From Photobacterium profundum (GTDB taxonomy: Bacteria; Pseudomonadota; Gammaproteobacteria; Enterobacterales; Vibrionaceae): a stretch of DNA of 64,000 nt. The stretch is taken from NCBI RefSeq assembly GCF_003026285.1, contig NZ_PYOD01000010.1, forward strand, positions 1-64,000, in the 5' to 3' direction. Numbering within the stretch: the stretch's first letter is position 1; each line of letters starts with the position of its first letter. A model generated the notes under the pieces. It had not been told where the DNA came from. It ran no database searches and saw nothing but the letters and a program-made list of their open reading frames with translations. A program made the position numbers and the translations under genes. Shown here piece after piece: positions 28,338 to 38,928 of the stretch.

Positions 28338-28826
28338 ATGTTTAGACTTATCAGATTAATTTCAGGACGAAATACATCCCACCGAGTAGAAGATATTTTA
28401 TTGCTCATTCTTCGTATTGCCGTCGGCAGTGCCATGCTGACACATGGCATAACAAAAATACTTAATTTTAATGAAATGGCACCGGGATTCATGGATCCAT
28501 TAGGCGTTGGATCTGAAGTCAGTTTCTTGTTGGTTATTTTTGCCGAAGTAATAGGGTCGATAGGCTTAATTTTGGGGGTAGTAACACGTGTTTGTGCTGC
28601 GACATTAATGTTCAACATGCTAATGGCTGTGTATCTTGTCGGAATGGTACAAGGCTGGTCAGGTATTGAGCTAGCATTCCTTTACTCAATGATTTACTTA
28701 ACATTGCTAATATTAGGCGGTGGGCGAATAGCATTAGAACAACGCTGGTTAACCAAGCAACAGGCAGCAAAAAAGCCAACGACGAAAGTGGAAAAGAAAT
28801 CGCACGTTGAGCAGGCTTCAGTATAA
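28338..28826 (+). CDS. DoxX family membrane protein
   Basis: A 162-residue protein with four predicted membrane helices (about 20-40, 60-82, 87-105 and 113-132) and the DoxX-type start LLLILRIAVGSAMLTHGITK. The Lys-rich tail is probably cytosolic. DoxX proteins are a diverse family, some linked to thiosulfate oxidation or redox stress; no precise function can be given. AGGA stands about 10 nt before the ATG. It appears to be a single gene, convergent with acnB. Confidence 0.8.
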   Translation: MFRLIRLISGRNTSHRVEDILLLILRIAVGSAMLTHGITKILNFNEMAPGFMDPLGVGSEVSFLLVIFAEVIGSIGLILGVVTRVCAATLMFNMLMAVYLVGMVQGWSGIELAFLYSMIYLTLLILGGGRIALEQRWLTKQQAAKKPTTKVEKKSHVEQASV

Positions 28827-28856
28827 ATAACGATATATTAAACTTAGACAACAGAA

Positions 28857-28893
28857 CAAAAAAAGCTCCCACATAAAGTGAGAGCTTTTTATT
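28857..28893. terminator. Bidirectional terminator between the DoxX gene and acnB
   Basis: The stem AAAAAGCTC / GAGCTTTTT lies between convergent genes, with A-rich and T-rich flanks that fit either direction. Confidence 0.85.
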
Positions 28894-28910
28894 TCTAAGA
28901 AACAGTTGTG

Positions 28911-31508
28911 TTATACGGCTTCTTGAATTATCACATCAGCCGCTTTCTTAGTATAAGAATCCATGCGATGGAAGTTCAAGTAGCGGTATGTATCTGCCGC
29001 TGTCGCATCAATCTGCTTCGCGTATTCTAGGTATTCAGCCATTGTGGGAATACGACCTAAAATAGCCCCTACCGCAGCAAGCTCTGCCGACGAAAGGTAT
29101 ACATTCGCCCCAGTACCTAAACGGTTCGGGAAGTTACGGGTTGATGTTGAAATAACCGTCGCTTTATCAGCAACACGTGCTTGGTTACCCATACACAATG
29201 AACAACCTGGAGTTTCAATACGCACACCAGCACGGCCAAAGATGCTGTAATAACCCTCTTCAGTTAACTGATCACGGTCCATCTTCGTTGGCGGAGCCAC
29301 CCAAAGACGTGTATCAAGTTGACCACCGAATTTCTCAAGTAGTTTACCGGCCGCACGGAAGTGGCCAATGTTCGTCATACAAGAACCAATGAAGACTTCA
29401 TCGATTTGCGTACCTTGAACATCAGATAGTAGACGCGCATCATCTGGATCGTTTGGCGCACAAAGGATCGGTTGATCAATGTCCGCTAAATCGATTTCGA
29501 TAATATGTGCGTATTCCGCATCTTTATCAGCTTCCATCAATTCAGGGTTCGCTAACCACTCTTCCATTGCGGTAATACGACGCTCGATAGTACGACGATC
29601 ACCATAACCTTCAGCGATCATCCACTTTAGCATCACGATGTTCGAATTTAGGTATTCTGAAATAGATTCTGGCGATAACTTAACAGTACAACCTGCAGCA
29701 CTTCGCTCAGCAGATGCATCAGATAGTTCAAATGCTTGCTCAACACTTAAGTGTTCAACACCTTCAATTTCTAATACTCGACCAGAGAATTCGTTGATTT
29801 TACCTGCTTTTTCAACAGTCAATAAACCTTTCTGAATCGCGAAATAAGGAATCGCATGCACCAAGTCACGCAAGGTAATCCCTTCTTGCATTTCGCCTTT
29901 AAAGCGAACCAAGATTGATTCAGGCATATCAAGAGGCATCACACCTGTTGCTGCTGCAAATGCCACTAAACCAGAACCCGCAGGGAATGAAATCCCCAGA
30001 GGGAAACGCGTATGTGAATCACCACCAGTACCAACAGTATCAGGTAGTAGCATGCGGTTTAGCCATGAGTGAATCACACCATCACCAGGGCGTAGCGCAA
30101 CACCGCCACGATTCATAATGAAATCTGGCAATGTATGGTGAGTATTGACATCAATTGGTTTTGGATATGCCGATGTATGACAGAAAGACTGCATGGTTAA
30201 TTCAGCAGAAAAGCCAAGACAAGCCAGATCTTTTAGTTCATCACGCGTCATAGGACCAGTAGTATCTTGAGATCCTACCGTGGTCATTTTAGGTTCGCAG
30301 TATGTGCCAGGACGAACACCTTCAACACCACACGCTTTACCGACCATTTTCTGTGCAAGGCTATAACCCTTGCCAGTGTCTTCCACTGTGCCAGGACGGC
30401 GGAATACATCAGATGATGGTAGACCCAATGCTTGACGTGCGCGATCGGTTAAACCACGGCCAATGATCAATGGAATACGGCCACCTGCACGTACTTCATC
30501 AATCAGTACATCAGTTTTCAGGGCAAACGTCGAAACAACATCGCCGCTATCGTGGCTACGAACTTCACCTTTAAATGGGTAGACGTCAATCACGTCGCCC
30601 ATATTCAGTGCAGATACATCAGCTTCAATTGGTAATGCGCCTGCATCTTCCATTGTATTAAAGAAGATTGGGGCAATTTTACCGCCAAGTACATAACCAC
30701 CAGCACGCTTGTTGGGTACATATGGAATATCATCACCCATGAACCAAAGCACTGAGTTAGTTGCTGATTTACGAGAAGAGCCCGTACCCACAACATCGCC
30801 AACGTAAACTAATTGGTGGCCTTTTTCTTGCAGTGCTGCGATTTGCTTAATTGGGCCAATTGAACCGTGTTGATCTGGTTCAATACCTTCACGCTCACTC
30901 TTTAACATCGCAAGTGCGTGAAGTGGAATATCAGGACGAGACCACGCATCAGGGGCTGGTGACAAATCATCAGTATTTGTTTCACCAGTCACCTTAAATA
31001 CGGTTAAGGTGATTTTTTCTGCTAGTTCAGGTTTAGATAGAAACCACTCAGCATCAGCCCATGATTGGATTACTTGCTGTGCAAATGTATTACCTGACTT
31101 GGCTTTCTCTTCTACATCATAGAAAGAATCGAACATTAGTAGGGTGTGAGAAAGCGTTTTCACTGCAATTGGAGCAAGCTCAGCATCATCAAGCAGAGAG
31201 ATAAGTGGTTCAATATTGTAACCACCCTGCATGGTGCCAAGCAGTTCTGCTGCTTTTTCTTTACTTACGATTGGAGAGGTAGCATCACCCGTCGTGATTG
31301 CAGCAAGAAAACCCGCTTTAACATAAGCGGCTTCATCTACGCCTGGGGGAATACGGTTTTCAAACAGATCAAGCAGTACAGATTCTTCACCCGCTGGCGG
31401 TGTTTTTAACAACTCAACGAGAGCAGCAACCTGCTCAGCATTTAACGGCTGAGGGACAACTCCTTCTGCAGCACGCTCTTCGACGTGTTTACGGTAGGCT
31501 TCAAGCAC
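28911..31508 (-). CDS. acnB: Bifunctional aconitate hydratase 2 / 2-methylisocitrate dehydratase
   Basis: An 865-residue TCA-cycle enzyme, the same length as E. coli AcnB. It has the N-terminal HEAT-like domain, then the swivel domain, then the [4Fe-4S] catalytic domains. The cluster cysteines are in [11 protein letters not shown] (about 710) and CSLC (769 and 772). AcnB loses its cluster under iron starvation and can then bind mRNA. It is preceded by a 236-bp gap that should contain its promoter. The nearest genes are unrelated; yacL, its usual E. coli neighbour, is 4.6 kb away. Confidence 0.97.
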   Translation of the reverse strand: MLEAYRKHVEERAAEGVVPQPLNAEQVAALVELLKTPPAGEESVLLDLFENRIPPGVDEAAYVKAGFLAAITTGDATSPIVSKEKAAELLGTMQGGYNIEPLISLLDDAELAPIAVKTLSHTLLMFDSFYDVEEKAKSGNTFAQQVIQSWADAEWFLSKPELAEKITLTVFKVTGETNTDDLSPAPDAWSRPDIPLHALAMLKSEREGIEPDQHGSIGPIKQIAALQEKGHQLVYVGDVVGTGSSRKSATNSVLWFMGDDIPYVPNKRAGGYVLGGKIAPIFFNTMEDAGALPIEADVSALNMGDVIDVYPFKGEVRSHDSGDVVSTFALKTDVLIDEVRAGGRIPLIIGRGLTDRARQALGLPSSDVFRRPGTVEDTGKGYSLAQKMVGKACGVEGVRPGTYCEPKMTTVGSQDTTGPMTRDELKDLACLGFSAELTMQSFCHTSAYPKPIDVNTHHTLPDFIMNRGGVALRPGDGVIHSWLNRMLLPDTVGTGGDSHTRFPLGISFPAGSGLVAFAAATGVMPLDMPESILVRFKGEMQEGITLRDLVHAIPYFAIQKGLLTVEKAGKINEFSGRVLEIEGVEHLSVEQAFELSDASAERSAAGCTVKLSPESISEYLNSNIVMLKWMIAEGYGDRRTIERRITAMEEWLANPELMEADKDAEYAHIIEIDLADIDQPILCAPNDPDDARLLSDVQGTQIDEVFIGSCMTNIGHFRAAGKLLEKFGGQLDTRLWVAPPTKMDRDQLTEEGYYSIFGRAGVRIETPGCSLCMGNQARVADKATVISTSTRNFPNRLGTGANVYLSSAELAAVGAILGRIPTMAEYLEYAKQIDATAADTYRYLNFHRMDSYTKKAADVIIQEAV

Positions 31509-31744
31509 GACATATTCCTCTTATTACGGTTTAGTTTTTATTAACTAAACATCCTTGGAAGTGATTGACCTCTCCGATTTCTCGTATCATTTAGACAGGC
31601 ATATACAGCACCATATACGTTCGGAAGAGATCAAAACCGTTCAAACACCATACCATTTTTAACTTAAAATTAAAATCCACTCGTTTTTTACAACATTCAC
31701 ACTTTCGAGAAAATTACGGCTGAAACACAGCTGTTTACGATTAA

Positions 31745-34075
31745 TTAAAAGGCACCACCGATGAATAAGTAGAAAGAGTCATAGTTTTCTTCTGTTCGAC
31801 CATAAGCGACCAGGAAAGGTCCTATAGGTGAATTAATCCCCGTAAAGACACTGCCCGCCCAATACAGAGGCAGATCATTAAATGAGGTCGATGATTCGTT
31901 ATACACTCCACCCCATTCTATTGAGCCGCCAACATACACCGGTGATTTGAATAAACCAAAATCATAATCTGTAATACGGTAACGGTAAATTGCCGCAGAG
32001 AATATTTTATTGTTGCCCACTAAGCTGTTTTTAGGGATACCTGAAAGGTTAAGAAAACCACCGATTTCTTTCGGGTCAAGTTGAATGTCTTCTTCTGACT
32101 CTACATGGCCAAATTCAGTTTTGCCCATAAATGTATGACGTTGATAGGTATAAGCCCCTTTCCATGCAATATCTAAGTGATAGGCAAGATCAGTGCCTTG
32201 GAGCCTCTCACCATCAACCGTCCAATCCACACTATCATCAGAAAGAGCCAACTCAATACTGAATAAATTTCCTTTACTGGGAAGTTCAAAGTCATCGAGT
32301 GTATCGATATTGTAGTTAATATAGCCCACACGGCTAGTACGTTCTCTGACTCCTAAGACTGTACCCGCTAAGCCTTGATAATCAACCTCACCAATAATGT
32401 AGCGGTATCCCAAACGCATTTCTTGCCACAGCATAGGCTGCCAGCCAACAGATGCATCAAATGTTGTGGTGTTATAAATAGTAGGTATAAATAGCTCAGT
32501 ATCACTTAACTTAGGTTCATCATCATCGTCATCACTAAGTGTCAGATATTTATTACTCTTATCATATTCTGCACGTAGTAAACCAAACCACTCTTGGTCA
32601 CTAATAAAAGGCATATATATTTCTGTAGCAGCACGTTTGTTATAACCATACTCAAGCTCAGTTCGCCATTCAGCCCCTGCTTCACTTAAACCTGTAACAT
32701 TAAAGGCCACGCCAATGGAGTAATCAGTAGAGTTCTTAAAATCATCTTCCATCGCAAAACGAAAATCGAGATAATTAGGCCCCCAACTCTTTTCAGTGAC
32801 ATCAACCAGAACAATGTTTTTACCTTCATTTTTCTCAATGCTGTAATTAATACGCTCAAAACGATCCAGCGCGTAAAGATTGCGCACACTTTCGGCTAAT
32901 TGCTCAGAACTGATATTTTCACCTGAGTGCAGATCGAGGCGATCGAGCAATGCTTGATCTGAGTATTGACTGTTATTCACTAACCGCACTTCATCAATAT
33001 ACAGATCATCAATACGAGAGAGTTGATGCCGACGTGCTTGCTTATGATCGATATAATTTTGATAAGGTATTGTGCCGCCCAGTTTCGACAATTGAGGGCT
33101 TAGAGCCATGGTGGCTAAATATCCGATGTCATATGCATCCACCATACGATCAAAATCTGTTGTACTAATGCCTTTCGTATCCGGTCGAATTAAATAATCA
33201 TTCTTTGTCAGTAATTTTTTTTGTTGCTCTGCATTATTGGTCACCATGAAATCAGTCAGTTGATCCATAATGGCAAAGTAATTATTTAGCTCATCGCGCT
33301 TTTTAAAGTCATTACTAATATCAACGGCAATAACAATATCAGCCCCCATCGCTTTCACGACTGAAATAGGTAAATTATTGGTGATCCCCCCATCAACCAG
33401 TAATCGGCCATCCAGCTCCATTGGGGGTAATATTCCTGGAATTGACATACTCGCTTGCATTGCTTTCGCCAAATCACCGTTATCCAACACCACAGGTTTC
33501 AACGTTTCAATATCACTGGCTACTGCCCTAAAAGGGATAACTAAATCATCAAAACTCGTAAATTCAGGCTGATTACCTGAGGTAGAACGGATAATTTCTC
33601 CCATGTTTTGTCCTTGAACAAAACCTTTGGGCACTTTTAATTCCCACAAGTCAAAGCCAACATCAGTTTTAATCTGAAAGCGGTCTTCCTGATGTTTTTC
33701 GCGCACACGGCGATCGCTACGTTGAACACCGTCTTGATATCCATCACGCCAATTTACAGTCTCAAGAAAAGACTCTATTTCATCTGCACTCATACCGGAC
33801 GCATATAAGCCACCGACATACGCCCCCATGCTGGTACCTGCGATATAATCTATTGGGATATGCATTTCTTCTAATGCTTTTAACACCCCAATATGTGCCG
33901 CCCCTTTTGCGCCGCCGCCCCCTAACACAACCCCAATTTTAGGCCTGTCTTTGGCAACCGCATCAAAGGATATAAAAAAAGCCAAAAAAGTGATGAAAAT
34001 CACTAAAGTAATGTAACGAACTGGCAGATAAACATTAGAACAGCAGTTTGTAATCGATGGCTTAGTAAAGGTCAT
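31745..34075 (-). CDS. Patatin-like phospholipase with POTRA and outer-membrane beta-barrel (type Vd secretion, PlpD-like)
   Basis: A 776-residue exported protein. With the ATG at 34075, residues 20-41 form a signal peptide (ending DAVA). The patatin domain has the oxyanion GGGGAKG (52-58), the nucleophile S82 in GTSMG and the catalytic Asp in DGG (228-230). A POTRA-like region lies around 375-445, then a C-terminal 16-strand-type barrel ending in Phe (FYLFIGGAF). This is the layout of type Vd autotransporters such as PlpD. The barrel has a run of five Asp in one loop. Upstream ATGs at 34111 and 34150 would run into the leader of the divergent chemoreceptor gene, so I prefer 34075; the start is not certain. 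Confidence 0.88.
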   Translation of the reverse strand: MTFTKPSITNCCSNVYLPVRYITLVIFITFLAFFISFDAVAKDRPKIGVVLGGGGAKGAAHIGVLKALEEMHIPIDYIAGTSMGAYVGGLYASGMSADEIESFLETVNWRDGYQDGVQRSDRRVREKHQEDRFQIKTDVGFDLWELKVPKGFVQGQNMGEIIRSTSGNQPEFTSFDDLVIPFRAVASDIETLKPVVLDNGDLAKAMQASMSIPGILPPMELDGRLLVDGGITNNLPISVVKAMGADIVIAVDISNDFKKRDELNNYFAIMDQLTDFMVTNNAEQQKKLLTKNDYLIRPDTKGISTTDFDRMVDAYDIGYLATMALSPQLSKLGGTIPYQNYIDHKQARRHQLSRIDDLYIDEVRLVNNSQYSDQALLDRLDLHSGENISSEQLAESVRNLYALDRFERINYSIEKNEGKNIVLVDVTEKSWGPNYLDFRFAMEDDFKNSTDYSIGVAFNVTGLSEAGAEWRTELEYGYNKRAATEIYMPFISDQEWFGLLRAEYDKSNKYLTLSDDDDDEPKLSDTELFIPTIYNTTTFDASVGWQPMLWQEMRLGYRYIIGEVDYQGLAGTVLGVRERTSRVGYINYNIDTLDDFELPSKGNLFSIELALSDDSVDWTVDGERLQGTDLAYHLDIAWKGAYTYQRHTFMGKTEFGHVESEEDIQLDPKEIGGFLNLSGIPKNSLVGNNKIFSAAIYRYRITDYDFGLFKSPVYVGGSIEWGGVYNESSTSFNDLPLYWAGSVFTGINSPIGPFLVAYGRTEENYDSFYLFIGGAF

Positions 34076-34139
34076 TGTGTTTGTAATCCGTGCTCTGAGT
34101 ATTTTGCTCATAACTATTAAAATAAAGACTATAAATTTA

Positions 34140-36056
34140 ATGAAATTCAATCAGATAAGTATTAAACAAAAACTGATATTCGCAATGGTCATTGCCGTTC
34201 TGTCTTCGACAGCTTTAGTCGGTTTTATCAGCCAAAATCAAGCCCGTAATGTAGTGGAAACACGACTGTTAAAATCAGAGCTTCCTGCTACCTTAATGCA
34301 AATTAGAAACACTATCGATAAAGAAGTATCGGTATTACAATTTGCGGCACAACAACTCGCCTCTAATCGCTTCATTCTGGAGTCCTTTAAGCAGCCTTCT
34401 TCTGAACAATCAAATGCTCAACTCATTCAAGTATTGAATGATATCAGAACCCAATATGATTTGTTCGATGCTTCTATTGCCGATCGCACGACAGGAGATT
34501 ATTGGAATCAAACGGGTTTTTTACGCAGATTAAATCAGCAGCAAGATAGCTGGTTTTTTGGCTTTATCAATAGTGGCAACGAGAAGATGCTTAATGTTTT
34601 CCGTGAAAACAACGGAGATGTAAAACTGTTCGTCAACTACCAGCAGCTAAATGGTAGCGGAATGGCAGGGTTATCAAAATCTCTTGATGACATGGTGGCT
34701 TTTATTAATCAATTTAAGCTAGAAGAAACAGGGTTTGTTTATCTTGTCGATGCCAAAGGTACAGTACGACTACATAAAGACAGCAGTAAGATGGGTAATA
34801 CTGGCCTGACTCAAATGTACAGTTCTGATGTTGCCCGCACTCTACTCAATAAAAACAACGTTAACTTTTCTGAATATACAATCGCAGGTAAAGATACGCT
34901 GCTTGCTACCAGCTATATTCCATCAATGGATTGGTATGTTGTTGCTGAATTACCAAAAGAAGAAGCATTTTCAGCATTAAACCAAGCACGAAATGAAATA
35001 ATGATCTGGACAGCAGCCATTGCTGTTACTTTCATTTTCATTGCGGTTTGGTTAGGCACTAATATTACTCGCCCTATCGAACGTCTTGCTGTTGTCTTTA
35101 AAGATCTAGGAGAAGGTGAAGGTGATTTACGTCATCGTATCGATGTGCAGGGAAAGGATGAAATTGCCCAGCTCTCTGTCGGTTTTAATAGCTTTATTGG
35201 GAAGATTCATTACTCCGTAAAAGAGGTTGCTGAAACAGGAAATTCACTGCGTGATGCTGCTGAATCCGTTGCGTCACAAGCACAAATAACCTTAGATAAC
35301 AGCCATAGCCAACGCGACCGTACCATTCAGGTTGTTACTGCAATCAATGAAATGGGGGCAACAGTCAATGAAATTGCGGGTAATGCCGCGAATGCAGCAG
35401 AAGCTGCACACAACGCTGAAGAAGAAACGAAAAGTGGTCAGCTTGTTGTCGCTCAAGCACGCGATACAATTAATCAACTGGCGAATGATGTTGATAAAGT
35501 GAGCGAGGTGATTAGCTCTCTGGCACACAATACCCAAGCGATTGGCAGTATTCTCGATACCATTCGCGGTATTTCAGAACAAACCAACCTATTGGCACTA
35601 AACGCAGCTATCGAAGCCGCCCGTGCTGGTGAGCAAGGACGCGGGTTTGCCGTGGTCGCTGATGAAGTGCGTAATTTAGCCAGCCGCACGTCCGATTCAA
35701 CCAACGAAATCCAAACGATGATCAATCGCCTGCAAGAAGAGGCCAGTGATGCCGTTACCGCAATGCAACAAAGTCGTCAGCTAACATCAAATGGTGTTTC
35801 TGCAGCCGATGAAGCATCTGGCGCACTTGTTTCGATTAGCGATCGAATTGTCTTAATTTCAGATATGAATACCCAAGTCGCCACCGCCACGGAAGAACAA
35901 TCAACGGTAGTGAATGATATAAACTGTAATATTGAAGAGATTAATGAGACCACACAACGCACTGCAGAGACGGCGTCGGAATTAGCCGATTCCAGTCAAT
36001 CATTGCGGGATTTATCTAAACGCCTTGATGATATGGTCGGTACCTTCAAGCTATAA
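34140..36056 (+). CDS. Methyl-accepting chemotaxis protein with Cache sensor domain
   Basis: This 638-residue chemoreceptor has TM1 at about 11-31 and a periplasmic Cache-type ligand domain from about 35 to 275 ([16 protein letters not shown] is typical). TM2 is at about 285-307, followed by HAMP ([17 protein letters not shown]) and the signalling hairpin with the tip [16 protein letters not shown]. There is no C-terminal pentapeptide for CheR. The frame is open from 34077, but the ATG at 34140 ([14 protein letters not shown]) starts a normal MCP. The ligand is unknown. It is divergent from the patatin gene. Confidence 0.92.
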   Translation: MKFNQISIKQKLIFAMVIAVLSSTALVGFISQNQARNVVETRLLKSELPATLMQIRNTIDKEVSVLQFAAQQLASNRFILESFKQPSSEQSNAQLIQVLNDIRTQYDLFDASIADRTTGDYWNQTGFLRRLNQQQDSWFFGFINSGNEKMLNVFRENNGDVKLFVNYQQLNGSGMAGLSKSLDDMVAFINQFKLEETGFVYLVDAKGTVRLHKDSSKMGNTGLTQMYSSDVARTLLNKNNVNFSEYTIAGKDTLLATSYIPSMDWYVVAELPKEEAFSALNQARNEIMIWTAAIAVTFIFIAVWLGTNITRPIERLAVVFKDLGEGEGDLRHRIDVQGKDEIAQLSVGFNSFIGKIHYSVKEVAETGNSLRDAAESVASQAQITLDNSHSQRDRTIQVVTAINEMGATVNEIAGNAANAAEAAHNAEEETKSGQLVVAQARDTINQLANDVDKVSEVISSLAHNTQAIGSILDTIRGISEQTNLLALNAAIEAARAGEQGRGFAVVADEVRNLASRTSDSTNEIQTMINRLQEEASDAVTAMQQSRQLTSNGVSAADEASGALVSISDRIVLISDMNTQVATATEEQSTVVNDINCNIEEINETTQRTAETASELADSSQSLRDLSKRLDDMVGTFKL

Positions 36057-36068
36057 TATTAAGCCTAC

Positions 36069-36096
36069 AAAAAAGGAGAACTACGGTTCTCCTTTT
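36069..36096 (+). terminator. Terminator after the chemoreceptor gene
   Basis: The stem AAAGGAGAAC / GTTCTCCTTT (loop about 4 nt) starts 13 nt past the stop and runs into T4. Confidence 0.85.
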
Positions 36097-36258
36097 ACTT
36101 TTTTGCGAATCAAAATACAAAAAAGTTCATACCAGAGCAAAAAAATCTCACCTCTTAGTACTAACCAGCCTATACCGCGATAGCCTTCTTACTCATTTTT
36201 TAATAATCAACAATCTGGCACCATTTTTGATTCATCTCCCTCAACAGGGAGAAATGTA

Positions 36259-38331
36259 ATGGATAAACGATTCTTAGCTACTTTATTACCAGCAGCAATG
36301 ATGACCAGCAATGTGGATGCTGCACCATTTGATACATGCCCGTATACCTCCTTTTTACTGCAAGATGCACAAACCAAAGTATACGGTGTCAATCTATCAA
36401 CTGGTGCTTACCAAACTTTACAAACCAATGTGGGTATGAACGGTAACCTTAACGCGGCTGGTTTTAATGAAACCGATAACTACATTTATGCCTACAACAC
36501 GACCTCCAATCAGGTGGTGAAAGTCAGCAGCGATTTTACGGCGGTTGCCCTACCCGTAACCAATCTTTTATCGTCAAATTTCTTCGTCGGTGATGTACAC
36601 AACAACATCTATTACCTTTACCGTTATGGTAAGGGGTTATACAAAATACAACTCGACAGCACCCAAGCCAACTACCTCAATTTAGTGAAAGTCACAGGCA
36701 GTAATACAAAGATGCGCCTGACTGATTTTGCCTTTCATCCTGCTGATGGCAACATTTATGCTATCGATAATAAATACGGCTACCTATATCGTATCGATCC
36801 CACGACAGGCAATAAAACGACCTTGGGGAATGCCGGTGTGACAGGCACCTTTGGGGCCGCCTATTTTGAAGCCAGTGGTCAGTTTTATTTTAGCCGCAAC
36901 CAAGATGGTAATATCTATACCATTGATATTTCGGACCCTAACAATATTATTCCTATTGCTACCCTCTTTGCTAAAGGTCCTAACTCTGGGCTCAATGATG
37001 GGGTGCGTTGTGCTTCCGCCCCTGCTGCCATTACAGAAGTCGATCTAGGTGATGCACCGAATAGCTATCTCACAGCTATCGCGGATAATGGTCCTCGTCA
37101 TGACCTCACCACCGCAACAACACTCTATTTAGGTACCGTTGCTAGTGATGCCGAATTAATCGCCACCGAAAGTGATGATAGTACTGGCGCTGATGATGAG
37201 GATGGTGTGATATTTACCTCATTAGAAAATGGGGAAACTTCGCTTATATCTGTGACCGCCAATGATACTGGTTACCTCAACGCATGGGTCGATTGGAACA
37301 AAGACGGAGACTTCCTCGATAACAATGAAAAAGTATTCGATAGCAAGTTATTGAATGCGGGGATGACCTCATTGCTTCTCAATGTGCCAGATTTCGCAAG
37401 CGAAGGGCAAACCTGGGCACGATTCCGCTTTAGCAGCCTCGCCAGCCTGCCACACTATGGCGGTGCACCCGATGGTGAAGTCGAAGATTATGCTATCACC
37501 CTCGAAAATAGCCAATTAAGTACTTATAACTACGGTCCTTTCACCGCAGCATTTGAAGACAGCTGGCCGATAGAGGGCGACTTTGATCTGAATGATGTCG
37601 TGATGCGCTACAGTGTTGAAGTCAAAGCCGATACCAATTATAACGTCAGCCAAATTACCTTTACTGGCACCCTACAGGCTATGGGGGCAGATTACTTCAA
37701 TGGCTTCGCAATTCATTTACCAGAACTGGCACGCAATGTGGTCAATGAAGCCGATATACTATTCACCAAAAATGGAGAACTAAGCACAGATGCCGCATTA
37801 GAAGCGGGGCAAAGTAATGTGGTGCTCGTGATCTCAGAAGACTTACGCGCAGATACTGCCTCGACCTGTCGCTTTTTCCGCACCCAAGAAAGCTGTCAGG
37901 AAATAGAACGCTTTACCTTCTCACTCACTGTTCCACTTCAGGCCAATACCAAACTATGGACATTACCCGCCCCACCGTATGACCCATTCATTTTTGGAAC
38001 GCCAGAAAAATACCACGGAGATGCTGCTGTTACTGGGCGGGCATTGGAAATCCACCTTGACGATTACGAGCCAACTGACTTAGGCGTGGCAAGTATCAAC
38101 CTGATGACTACCCAGGATGACAATAGTGATTTAGGTGCAGGTAGTGTTTACAGAACCTCAAACGGTTTGCCATGGGGCTTCATTATTACCGAAAGCTGGG
38201 TACACCCGAAAGAAAGAATCGACATGCTCAATGCCTACCCAAGCTTCTTCAGTTACGCAACACAAGGTAGCAACGTGGATTGGTACACCGGGACCAAACG
38301 CATCAGCACCCACTTATATGGCTTGGAATAG
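36259..38331 (+). CDS. Exported LruC-domain protein with beta-propeller-like and GEVED domains
   Basis: A 690-residue secreted or surface protein. The signal peptide is residues 1-21 (NVDA before the cut). Residues about 30-250 have repeated YxYAYNTTSNQV / GNIYAIDNKYGYLYRID / GNIYTIDIS blocks, resembling the DUF6923 propeller-like domain. About 266-415 is a GEVED domain (NAWVDWNKDGDF, then DGEVEDYAITL). From about 425 to the end is an LruC domain (FEDSWPIEGDFDLNDVVMRY and GLPWGFII). The asp/asn-rich loops may bind calcium. GGGAG is 6 to 8 nt before the ATG. The role is unknown; an adhesive or matrix role is a guess. A lipoprotein gene follows after 9 nt. Confidence 0.85.
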   Translation: MDKRFLATLLPAAMMTSNVDAAPFDTCPYTSFLLQDAQTKVYGVNLSTGAYQTLQTNVGMNGNLNAAGFNETDNYIYAYNTTSNQVVKVSSDFTAVALPVTNLLSSNFFVGDVHNNIYYLYRYGKGLYKIQLDSTQANYLNLVKVTGSNTKMRLTDFAFHPADGNIYAIDNKYGYLYRIDPTTGNKTTLGNAGVTGTFGAAYFEASGQFYFSRNQDGNIYTIDISDPNNIIPIATLFAKGPNSGLNDGVRCASAPAAITEVDLGDAPNSYLTAIADNGPRHDLTTATTLYLGTVASDAELIATESDDSTGADDEDGVIFTSLENGETSLISVTANDTGYLNAWVDWNKDGDFLDNNEKVFDSKLLNAGMTSLLLNVPDFASEGQTWARFRFSSLASLPHYGGAPDGEVEDYAITLENSQLSTYNYGPFTAAFEDSWPIEGDFDLNDVVMRYSVEVKADTNYNVSQITFTGTLQAMGADYFNGFAIHLPELARNVVNEADILFTKNGELSTDAALEAGQSNVVLVISEDLRADTASTCRFFRTQESCQEIERFTFSLTVPLQANTKLWTLPAPPYDPFIFGTPEKYHGDAAVTGRALEIHLDDYEPTDLGVASINLMTTQDDNSDLGAGSVYRTSNGLPWGFIITESWVHPKERIDMLNAYPSFFSYATQGSNVDWYTGTKRISTHLYGLE

Positions 38332-38340
38332 GGAGTCACC

Positions 38341-38838
38341 ATGAATAGATTACAACTTACCGCCAGTATTAGTATGCTTGTCTTTGGCTTGACTGCCTGT
38401 GGTGGCGGCGGAGAGGGTGATAGTGCCAATAATACCTCCGTCGAAACACCCAACAAGGACACCGTTGCCACTCTACCCCCCACGCCAGCCCCCCTTGTAG
38501 CCGAGAAAACAATGCAGGATATTGTTGTTAATAAAAATTATGACTTCTCCACAAGCTATACGCTACCAACCAATATTGATATATCTCAGCATACTGATAA
38601 ACGGGCTTACATTGGTTTTTACACTGACTGGTCTATCAACGCAGCTGGCGATAACATGCCTAACCCAGCCTCACAACTCGTGCTGCAAACAACCGATAAC
38701 GGTGTATTTAATAACAACCTTCAAATTGGAAAGCATCAAACTCAGCTATTACTTGTCGTACTGTTTACTGAATCGCAATTATCAACCATCACTAAGCTAT
38801 ACGACATTACACCAGAGCAAACGCTAAATTATCCATAA
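38341..38838 (+). CDS. Small lipoprotein of unknown function, partner of the LruC-domain protein
   Basis: A 165-residue protein with a clear lipoprotein signal: LVFGLTACGGGG, with the lipid cysteine at C20. A flexible Thr/Pro/Asn-rich linker (25-55) follows, then a compact domain of about 100 residues with beta-strand character (AYIGFYTDWSIN, QLVLQTTDNG). I do not recognise a family. GGGAG (38331-38335) overlaps the stop of the upstream gene and is 5 nt from the ATG, so the two genes form a unit. Gly after Cys does not suggest inner-membrane retention, so the outer membrane is likely. Confidence 0.8.
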   Translation: MNRLQLTASISMLVFGLTACGGGGEGDSANNTSVETPNKDTVATLPPTPAPLVAEKTMQDIVVNKNYDFSTSYTLPTNIDISQHTDKRAYIGFYTDWSINAAGDNMPNPASQLVLQTTDNGVFNNNLQIGKHQTQLLLVVLFTESQLSTITKLYDITPEQTLNYP

Positions 38839-38878
38839 AACAGTGTCGTAAAAAGCCATCGCTATACAAACTGTAGAC

Positions 38879-38907
38879 ATAAAAAAGGCGCCTTATAGGC
38901 GCCGTTT
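38879..38907 (-). terminator. Terminator after lpd
   Basis: On the minus strand GGCGCC / GGCGCC (with 5-nt loop) is followed by T6, ending the pyruvate dehydrogenase transcript. It may also serve the convergent lipoprotein gene. Confidence 0.9.
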
Positions 38908-38928
38908 TAGCAAATTAATGGAAGAGAA

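Noticed and set aside
32500..32545. Asp-run codons in the patatin gene as a phase-variable microsatellite
   Set aside because: The unit is too short and mixed (GAT/GAC) and stays in frame, so frame-switching is unlikely.
38522..38827. 101-residue frame in another frame of the lipoprotein gene
   Set aside because: The lipoprotein frame has a convincing signal, lipobox and ribosome site; this one has none.
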